This document shows, one piece after another, positions 57,426-64,000 of a DNA stretch of 64,000 bases. Location: assembly GCA_947632515.1 (NCBI GenBank), contig CANRPO010000013.1, positions 23,124 through 87,123 on the forward strand. The letters run 5' to 3'. Position 1 is the first letter of the stretch. Each line of letters opens with the position of its first letter. The position numbers were made by a program, and so were the translations under genes. Source of the DNA: an uncultured Lachnospiraceae bacterium. GTDB taxonomy: Bacteria > Bacillota > Clostridia > Lachnospirales > Lachnospiraceae. The notes beneath the pieces are model-generated. The model worked only from the letters and a program-made list of their open reading frames with translations. It was not told the DNA's origin and did not search any database.

Positions 57426-60188
57426 ATGGCGTATAAACCGGGTAATTTGTTTGAAAAAAGACAGAGTGAGATGGAGCTTGGCGAGTTTAATCTGATCGTC
57501 CTGCTCACCGCCATTGTCATTGAAAATATTGTATTGCTGCCGATCGCTGTCTTCGCGGGGGATGCGGGTAAGCAGGGCATCTCTATGGCGATCGTCGCGC
57601 TGAGCGCCGCGCTGCTTCTGCTCTTGGATCTGCGCACGGGCAGGGCTAAGCTGACGGCGGTCCTCGCGCTGGTCATACTGAATGGCATCGCGATCCCGGT
57701 GGTGCTGCGGCCGGGCTATGTGATGTACGGTATGGCGGTCATGTGGTTTGTCTTAAGCATGCTCATCATCTACTGCGTTCTGGACGGGGCGCTGTTCGGC
57801 GTCGCCTTGGCTTTGTTCCTGTTCGAGCAGTGCTGTCTGTACAGTTATATTTTCTATCCGGCAAACGGCGGGAAATTCCGCGCGGAGCAGGTGTTTCATT
57901 TCACAGATCTGACGATCTGTTTTGTGAGTACCACGCTCCTTCTTGTGGCGCTTATCTTTTCACAGAAACAATTCTATTGCCAGCAGCAGCGCAAGATCGC
58001 CAAGAGCAGCCGCAAGATCGAAAATGTCGGCGCGGCGAAACGACAATTCCTGGAGAATATCTCCTACGAGATCAGGACGCCGATGAATTCGATCATCAGC
58101 CTGTCGGAGATCATGATGAAGGGAGATCAGGAAGGCGGGACGAAGAGCGCGGTGAACACCGTCAGGCAGGCGGCCTACGACCTTCTGACGATCATCGACG
58201 ACGTGCTTACCTACGCGAAACTTGACGCGGGAGATATGCGCCTGATCGAAGAGACGTACAGCTCCGGGGAGCTGCTGCAGGGGATCCTGCGCACGATCTC
58301 TGAGGAGATCCGGAAGAAACGCTTGTATCTGGACGTCAAATTCGACGGCAATATCCCCGGCCGGCTGTACGGGGACAGTGTGACGGTCAGACAGATCTTT
58401 CTCTATCTGCTCTTTATCTCCATCGACTTTACGACGAGAGGGCGCGTGATACTGGAGATAGACTGCGACAGGGACGAGGAGACGGGGGAGGCGGTCTTTC
58501 GCTGCACCGTTGCGGACACGGGGCGCGGACTGTCGCAGATCGATATACAGTCGCTTTTTGGCATGTATGACACCTACGATTCCAGACAGTCCAGCAATTT
58601 AAAAGGCATCGGCCTTAAATTCACGATCTGCAAAGAGCTGTTAGCCATGATGCAGGGCAGTATCAAAGTAGAAAGTATTGAGAATGTGGGACTCTCCACG
58701 ACTTTTACATTCCGGCAGAAGATCGTGGACGGTTCGCCGATGGTGTGTCTGGAGGAAGAACAAAAACCGAGCGTGCTCATCTATGCGGAGGATGATTTCA
58801 GCGTGGCCAAGTGGCAGGACATCATGGATGTATTCGGCGTGCGTCCAAGGTTCTGTTCCACCTACTACGGCTTTGACAAGGAGATACAGGATAAGCAGTT
58901 TGACTTTATTTTCCTGACGGACGCCGTCTACGAAAATCTGTCGAACATCATCTCGCTCTATCAGTGCGAAGAGTACACCTATGTCCTGTCTGACTTTGAC
59001 GCGGTATATGGGAATTTTGACAAATGCCGCCCGATCCACAGGCCCCTGTCCTGTCTGACCGTGGCGGAGGTGCTGAACCACCGTTGGAAGAAGGAGGATT
59101 ACAGGCAGAGGGCGGAGGAGACATTCACGGCAAAGAACGCCCGTGTTTTGGTTGTGGACGATAATGCGGTGAACCTGAAAGTGGCCGCCGGCATTTTCAG
59201 CAAGTACGGCATCGACATTGCCGTGGCAACCTGCGGCGAGGACGGTATCAGGAAGATCGAGGAGGAAGAGTACGATCTGGTACTGATGGATATGGTCATG
59301 CCGGACATGGACGGCGGCGAGGTGCTGCAGGCAATTCGCGCCAAGGAGGACAAATACTACAAAAAATTGCCGTTCGTGGCACTGACGGCGCAGAACGGCG
59401 CCACCGTGCGCGAGGAGATGTTGAAACTCGGATTTCAGGAATATCTGGCGAAACCGATCAAACGGCGTTATCTGGAGAAGTGCCTGTTAGAGTTTTTGCC
59501 GGAGGAGCTGATCGAGCACGTTAATGCCAAGGAGGGCGATGGCGCAAAGGGCGGCGATCAGGCGTCTGCGGGAACGGCTCAGAGTGTGCAGAGCGGCCTG
59601 AATACCGACAAGGGACTTCTGAATATCGGTTTCAATCAGGACGCCTATGCCGCGATCCTGAATACCTACTACACGGAGGGCGTCAAGTATCTGGATCTTC
59701 TGCCGAATCTTCTGGAGGCGGGGGACATTCAGCTCTTCACCACCGACGTCCACGGCATCAAGAGCTCCAGCGCGAGCATCGGCGCGATGGAAGTCTCCGC
59801 GCTGTTTAAGGAGCTGGAGTTTGACGGCAAGGCGGGGGATGTGGAGGCCATCAACCGGAAGTTTAACGGCTATCTGGAAAAGTTCAAGGATATTCTGGCG
59901 GAGGTTAAGAACTATCTGACCGGTATCGGCAAATTCAGCGAGGAGGAAGTACAGGACGACCTCGCGGACAAGGAAGTCGAGACGCTGACCGCTGAAATGC
60001 TGCAGAATCTCAAGACCGAACTCGACAAGATGAACATGAAGGTGACGGACGAGCTCGTGCCCGATCTCGCGGCCAGGAATTTCGGCGCGGAGATGAACGC
60101 GTCCATGAAGAAGTTAAAGGAGGCGTACGACATGTTCGACTTCCATCAGGTGAAGGCGATTTTGGGCGAGATGATGGAGAAGATGTGA
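57426..60188 (+). CDS. Hybrid histidine kinase homologue lacking the phospho-His, with pseudo-receiver, receiver and Hpt domains
   Basis: ENISYEIRTPMNSIISLSEIM (Tyr for His); VADTGRGLS and KGIGLKFTI present; REC VLVVDDNAVNLKVA...LMDMVMPDMDG; Hpt VHGIKSSSASIGA. Confidence 0.85.
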   Translation: MAYKPGNLFEKRQSEMELGEFNLIVLLTAIVIENIVLLPIAVFAGDAGKQGISMAIVALSAALLLLLDLRTGRAKLTAVLALVILNGIAIPVVLRPGYVMYGMAVMWFVLSMLIIYCVLDGALFGVALALFLFEQCCLYSYIFYPANGGKFRAEQVFHFTDLTICFVSTTLLLVALIFSQKQFYCQQQRKIAKSSRKIENVGAAKRQFLENISYEIRTPMNSIISLSEIMMKGDQEGGTKSAVNTVRQAAYDLLTIIDDVLTYAKLDAGDMRLIEETYSSGELLQGILRTISEEIRKKRLYLDVKFDGNIPGRLYGDSVTVRQIFLYLLFISIDFTTRGRVILEIDCDRDEETGEAVFRCTVADTGRGLSQIDIQSLFGMYDTYDSRQSSNLKGIGLKFTICKELLAMMQGSIKVESIENVGLSTTFTFRQKIVDGSPMVCLEEEQKPSVLIYAEDDFSVAKWQDIMDVFGVRPRFCSTYYGFDKEIQDKQFDFIFLTDAVYENLSNIISLYQCEEYTYVLSDFDAVYGNFDKCRPIHRPLSCLTVAEVLNHRWKKEDYRQRAEETFTAKNARVLVVDDNAVNLKVAAGIFSKYGIDIAVATCGEDGIRKIEEEEYDLVLMDMVMPDMDGGEVLQAIRAKEDKYYKKLPFVALTAQNGATVREEMLKLGFQEYLAKPIKRRYLEKCLLEFLPEELIEHVNAKEGDGAKGGDQASAGTAQSVQSGLNTDKGLLNIGFNQDAYAAILNTYYTEGVKYLDLLPNLLEAGDIQLFTTDVHGIKSSSASIGAMEVSALFKELEFDGKAGDVEAINRKFNGYLEKFKDILAEVKNYLTGIGKFSEEEVQDDLADKEVETLTAEMLQNLKTELDKMNMKVTDELVPDLAARNFGAEMNASMKKLKEAYDMFDFHQVKAILGEMMEKM

Positions 60189-60267
60189 GGGTCGTTGTTT
60201 GACTCCGGGTATCGAAGAAGAAAGAAATGCCGCATTGGTGCAGTGACTTACAAATAACGGATAAATT

Positions 60268-60310
60268 TAAAAAATGACCGACAGCTTCACGGCAGCCGGT
60301 CATTTTTTGC
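60268..60310 (+). terminator. Rho-independent terminator upstream of hipBA
   Basis: AAAAATGACCG...CGGTCATTTTT. Confidence 0.8.
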
Positions 60311-60358
60311 GCGGGCAGTGAGCTAGGCTGGCACGAAAATATTTAATGTAAATAAAAA

Positions 60359-60399
60359 TTGACAAAACATGATTTTATGTCTAATATAATAGACATAAA
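60359..60399 (+). promoter_or_regulatory. hipBA promoter with overlapping palindromic operator
   Basis: TTGACA 60359-60364, N17, TAATAT 60382-60387; inverted repeat TTTATGTCTA-ATATAA-TAGACATAAA 60374-60399. Confidence 0.8.
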
Positions 60400-60411
60400 G
60401 GAGAGCATAGG

Positions 60412-60744
60412 ATGCCTAAAAAATCAGTTGTGTTATTGCCGGAAACAATGGAAATACTTGAACAGATGGGAATGCAGATCAAATACGCCAGACTTAGGAG
60501 AAAAATTTCTTCTGCGCTTGCAGCCGAAAGAGCAGGGATCAGCAGAGCGACACTGGTTGCCATTGAAAAGGGAGCGCCGTCTGTCGCCATGGGATGTTAT
60601 GCCGCGGTGTTGCATGCGCTGAACTATATGGACAGGGATCTGCTGCTTGTGGCTAAGGATGACGAGCTGGGACGCAAATTACAGGATTTGGATCTGCCGA
60701 TCAGAAAACGGGTGGCCGGGAAAGGAAAAGCGCGTGGGAACTGA
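60412..60744 (+). CDS. hipB: HipB-like XRE-family antitoxin/repressor
   Basis: IKYARLRRKISSALAAERAGISRATLVAIEKGAPSVAMGCYAAVLHALNYMDRDLLLVAKDDELGRKLQ. Confidence 0.85.
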   Translation: MPKKSVVLLPETMEILEQMGMQIKYARLRRKISSALAAERAGISRATLVAIEKGAPSVAMGCYAAVLHALNYMDRDLLLVAKDDELGRKLQDLDLPIRKRVAGKGKARGN

Positions 60745-61999
60745 AAAGAAAATATATGTGTTTGCAGATTTTCTGCCTTTTCATAATGAATTGGTGGGTA
60801 TCGTTTATGTGACGCAGACAAAGGGCAGAGAATTGTATGCTTTTGCATATGACGAGGGCTGGCTTGGGAAGACAGATATGATACTGGATCCTGATCTGCG
60901 GCTGTACGGGGGAAGACAGTATACAGACAGTGACAGGGATATTTTCGGCGTCTTTGCAGATTCCTGCCCGGATCGATGGGGACGGCGACTGATGAATCGC
61001 AGAGAAGAGTTTCGGGCAAAGGAATTGGGAGAAAAGCCGAAGAAACTTTTGGAGAGCGACTATCTTTTGGGCGTATATGACGAGGCGCGCATGGGAGGAC
61101 TTCGCTTTAAGACGGAACCGGAAGGCGCGTTTTTATCGAATGACAGTGAATTTTCCGTTCCGCCATGGGCGTCTCTGCGGGAGTTGGAGCAGGCGGTGGT
61201 TTCCTTTGAAAATGATGATGGCAGGCTGGATGAAAAGTGGCTGAGACAGCTGCTGGCCCCCGGTTCTTCTCTGGGCGGAGCAAGACCGAAAGCATCGGTG
61301 ATGGCTCCGGACGGTACACTTTGGATTGCAAAATTTCCGTCCAAATACGATGATTTTAATTCGGGAGCCTGGGAGATGACAGTGCATGATCTGGCTGTAA
61401 GGTGCGGACTCAATGTGCCCGAAGCAAAGGCGGAGAGGCTTTCCAAGCTGGGAACGACATTTCTGGTTAAGAGATTTGATCGGGCTGGAAAGCAGCGGAT
61501 TCATTTTGCCTCAGCCATGACGATGCTCGGCAAAAAAGATGGAGCGAACGCCTCGGATGGGAGCAGTTATCTTGAAATCGCATCATTTTTAAAAGCAAAC
61601 GGAGCGAGACCGAAACGTGATCTGGCTGAATTGTGGAAACGGATCGTATTCAGCATGGCAGTATCCAATACAGACGATCATTTCAGAAATCATGGTTTTA
61701 TTTTATCTGATCAAGGTTGGGAATTAGCGCCGCTTTATGATGTGAATCCGGACATATACGGAGAGTATCTGTCGTTGAATGTGGATGCTAAAGAGGCTGG
61801 GATCGATTTTGCATTAGCGATAAACGCCGCGCCGTATTATGGGGTGTGCAGGGAAGAAGCGGCGAAGGCTGTGGATGCGGTTAAGAATATTGTGAAAAAT
61901 AACTGGAAAAGCCTGGCCCAAAAGTATGGCATCAGCCGTGGCGAGATAGACAGAATGGCGCCTGCGTTTATGATTTGCGAAGACTCGTCCCGTAAATAG
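60734..61999 (+). CDS. hipA: HipA-family toxin Ser/Thr kinase
   Basis: LGGARPKASVMAPDGTLWIAKFPSKYDDFNSGAWEMTVHDLAVRCGLNVPEAK, FLVKRFDR, SNTDDHFRNHGFILSDQGWELAPLYDVNP; GTG start overlaps hipB. Confidence 0.92.
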   Translation: MGTEKKIYVFADFLPFHNELVGIVYVTQTKGRELYAFAYDEGWLGKTDMILDPDLRLYGGRQYTDSDRDIFGVFADSCPDRWGRRLMNRREEFRAKELGEKPKKLLESDYLLGVYDEARMGGLRFKTEPEGAFLSNDSEFSVPPWASLRELEQAVVSFENDDGRLDEKWLRQLLAPGSSLGGARPKASVMAPDGTLWIAKFPSKYDDFNSGAWEMTVHDLAVRCGLNVPEAKAERLSKLGTTFLVKRFDRAGKQRIHFASAMTMLGKKDGANASDGSSYLEIASFLKANGARPKRDLAELWKRIVFSMAVSNTDDHFRNHGFILSDQGWELAPLYDVNPDIYGEYLSLNVDAKEAGIDFALAINAAPYYGVCREEAAKAVDAVKNIVKNNWKSLAQKYGISRGEIDRMAPAFMICEDSSRK

Positions 62000-62032
62000 C
62001 GGATGGGTTTTATAAAAGAAAGATGACTGTTT

Positions 62033-62070
62033 AAAAATGACCGACAGCTTTGGGCCGCTGGTCATTTATT
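62033..62070 (+). terminator. Terminator-like hairpin downstream of hipA
   Basis: AAATGACC...GGTCATTTATTG; shares AAAATGACCGACAGCTT with the upstream terminator. Confidence 0.65.
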
Positions 62071-62193
62071 GTTGTTCAGTTTCCTCGGTCTGTTCAAATC
62101 CAATATTTCACTGATTCGTAGCCGGATACCCATGCGATTTCTCCTCTGCCTAAGATTACAGATGGCTTAGTGCATCACGGACAGAGATTTTTG

Positions 62194-62222
62194 TTGCAAT
62201 TCAGGCTCGATTGTGCTATCAT
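62194..62222 (+). promoter_or_regulatory. Putative promoter (TTGCAA-N17-TATCAT) for the Rpn-family gene
   Basis: TTGCAA 62194-62199; TATCAT 62217-62222. Confidence 0.5.
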
Positions 62223-62423
62223 CAATTCATCAAAATCAGTTCGGAATTTGCGTTTATGGAGCAGTCTGCGGCGTATGGGAAAACGCAGCGCCCCATAGAT
62301 GTGATTCCGAATTGACGCAAACGCATATCTGGGAAGTCTGGCAGTTCTGGTCGCATATCTTGCATTTCTGTTCTGAGAGAATCCCTTATATGTACACAAA
62401 ACCAAATAAGGGAGGACGAGAGA

Positions 62424-63491
62424 ATGGGAAGAAAGGACCTGCGGAAGAAAGGCTATCTGTACGATCCGGCGCGTTTCGCCGATCTGGTCAACGGCGTGGT
62501 GTGCGCGGGCAGACAAGTGCTTGCGGCGTCGGATCTGACGGATATGGACACCCAGACGGGGCAGTTTGGTATCGCCGGATATGACGGAGGCGGGACTGGC
62601 GGCAGTCAGGCCGGTAGAAACGAAAATTGCAGCCAAAGTAAAAATGATAGCCTGAAGGACAGGCGCCGCGATTTGGTGCGGCGGGCGGCGTTTGGGGTGA
62701 ACTTTATGGTGATCGGGATCGAGAACCAGGAGGAGACGGACTACCTGATGCCTCTGCGGTGTATGTCTTACGACACTGCGGAGTATGAGAGACAGGCGGC
62801 ACAGATCGGGAGAGAGATCAGGAAGGCGGACAGAGATAAGAACGGAAGAAAAATCATGAGAGCCGAGTTTCTGTCGGGCTTTGCGAAGGACAGCAGATTG
62901 TCGCCCTGCGTGACGATTGTGCTTTACTATGGCGAGGATTGGGACGGAGCTACAGCGCTGCGGGAAATCCTGAATCTGGAAAATGTGCCATCGGAGCTGA
63001 GAGACAAAGTCAATGATTATAAAATTCAGCTGTGCGAAGTGCGGAAGTTCAGGAATACGGAAGTATTTAAAACAGATGTAAAACAGGTATTCGACTGCCT
63101 GCGGTATGCGGAGGAGCCGGACAAGCTGCAGGAGCTGATGGCAAATGATCCCGCATACCGTCGGATGGAGCCTGACACTTATGATGTGATAGCAGAGTAT
63201 ACAAAGACAAGCGAACTGATGAAGGTGAAGGAGTACAGCGAGAAGGAGGGCAAGGTAGATATGTGCAAGGCGATAACAGAACTGATAGAGAGAGGCCGCA
63301 GGGACGGACTGGAACAGGGCATGATGAAGGCCATCACCGAGCTCCTCGAAGACTTTGGGCAGGTTCCGCAGCGGGTGCTGGATCTGATTCAGCATCAGAA
63401 AGATCCGGCGACTTTAAGCCGTTGGCATAAGTTGGCCGCCAGAGCGGGCAGCATTGCGGAATTTGAACAGAATATCCAAATGGAGTTTTGA
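62424..63491 (+). CDS. Rpn-family recombination-promoting nuclease / PD-(D/E)XK putative transposase-like protein
   Basis: LYDPARFADLVNGVVCAGRQVLAASDLTDMDTQ...DLVRRAAFGVNFMVIGIENQEETDYLMPLRCMSYDTAEYERQ. Confidence 0.8.
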   Translation: MGRKDLRKKGYLYDPARFADLVNGVVCAGRQVLAASDLTDMDTQTGQFGIAGYDGGGTGGSQAGRNENCSQSKNDSLKDRRRDLVRRAAFGVNFMVIGIENQEETDYLMPLRCMSYDTAEYERQAAQIGREIRKADRDKNGRKIMRAEFLSGFAKDSRLSPCVTIVLYYGEDWDGATALREILNLENVPSELRDKVNDYKIQLCEVRKFRNTEVFKTDVKQVFDCLRYAEEPDKLQELMANDPAYRRMEPDTYDVIAEYTKTSELMKVKEYSEKEGKVDMCKAITELIERGRRDGLEQGMMKAITELLEDFGQVPQRVLDLIQHQKDPATLSRWHKLAARAGSIAEFEQNIQMEF

Positions 63492-63533
63492 GAGCAAGTA
63501 TAGTAATGTATAGTAATGTAAAAGAATTAGTGG

Positions 63534-63562
63534 TTGACAAAACGCCGGGATTCCGCTACATT
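63534..63562 (+). promoter_or_regulatory. Putative promoter (TTGACA-N17-TACATT) of the T-box transcript
   Basis: TTGACA 63534-63539; TACATT 63557-63562. Confidence 0.55.
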
Positions 63563-63576
63563 AGAATACAGTTAAG

Positions 63577-63875
63577 AGCATAAAGGCGATGAAGAGAACA
63601 AGTAGCGGATCACGGAACGCACAGAAAGCAGCCGGCTGATGAGAGGCGCGCGGGAAGTCCTCTGTGAATACATCTTGGAGCCGCGCGGAAGAACGGGTCT
63701 CCCCAAGTAGGCCGCGACGCGGAATGCGCGTTACAGCAGGAGAGTATGCGGGCGTATATACCGACAGGGTGGAGCGTACTCAGCGAGGCAGACAGTGTGA
63801 GCTGTCTGTGAAATTAGGTGGTACCACGAGACTATGGCCTCGTCCTATGGATATAGGACGGGGCTTTTTGCGCGC
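63577..63875 (+). ncRNA. T-box leader, candidate specifier UAC (Tyr)
   Basis: GATGAAGAGAACAAGTAG at stem I start; GTGAA-TAC-ATCTTGGAGC (TAC 63669-63671); T-box TTAGGTGGTACCACGAG; terminator CTCGTCCTATGGATATAGGACGGGGCTTTTTG. Confidence 0.88.
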
Positions 63876-63992
63876 ATAAGCAGAGTCGGAAAGCCTGCGA
63901 AAAGCGCGCCGTGCGGAGCACGAGCGAGCAGAGAGCAGGATTTACGACGAGCAACGCGAACGAGGGATGAAATCCCGAGTCTGCTTATGCGA
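63875..63992. repeat. Large imperfect palindrome with internal hairpins
   Basis: CGCATAAGCAGAGTCGG and the reverse complement of CCGAGTCTGCTTATGCG differ at one position; internal CGTGCGGAGCACG and GGGATGAAATCCC. Confidence 0.55.
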
Positions 63993-64000
63993 TAGCGATA

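Noticed and set aside
62175-63395. 406-aa minus-strand ORF
   Set aside because: Antisense to the Rpn-family gene; no family resemblance.
63501-63520. TAGTAATGTA tandem duplication
   Set aside because: Only two copies of a 10-mer; too short to support a functional repeat.
63664-63879. 71-aa ORF
   Set aside because: Lies within the T-box leader, including the conserved T-box and terminator.
1-64000. CRISPR arrays, rRNA, tRNA genes, complete IS elements
   Set aside because: No regularly spaced direct repeats, rRNA-like sequence, recognisable tRNA genes or intact transposase with terminal inverted repeats was seen; a tRNAscan/covariance search would settle the tRNA point.

Overview
This 64 kb window looks like a chromosomal segment from an anaerobic Firmicute, probably Lachnospiraceae-like (inferred from gene content and order). 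I did not see rRNA, tRNA or CRISPR features. Most of it is conserved housekeeping sequence: tmcAL, pta, yceD-rpmF, plsX-acpP-rnc-smc-ftsY-ilvA, ylxM-ffh-rpsP-khpA-rimM-trmD-rplS-lepB-rbgA-lepB-rnhB-ylqG/ylqH-like-yraN-pgeF, prs, der-plsY-gpsA and metF. Accessory material sits between these blocks. (1) A four-gene module at 18.0-22.1 kb encodes a Ser/Thr kinase with Zn-ribbon, a cytoplasmic leucine-rich-repeat protein, a vWA protein and a PP2C phosphatase; it resembles the TerY-P signalling triad plus an LRR component. (2) A cluster at 54.2-60.2 kb encodes an HD-GYP response regulator and two adjacent hybrid 'histidine kinases' that look degenerate in different ways: one keeps the phospho-His but lacks recognisable ATP-binding motifs, the other has Tyr in place of the phospho-His. 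(3) A DUF1905-like domain is fused to a papain/C39-like cysteine peptidase domain. (4) A decayed mobile-element zone at 28.7-30.8 kb contains a TnpW relic and a truncated DinB-like pseudogene. (5) A hipBA module has a clear palindromic operator over its promoter and is bracketed by duplicated terminator sequences. (6) An Rpn-family nuclease gene has a long structured leader. (7) A T-box leader with a UAC (Tyr) specifier candidate lies near the window end, followed by a large palindrome. All family calls come from reading the translations; no database search was run.
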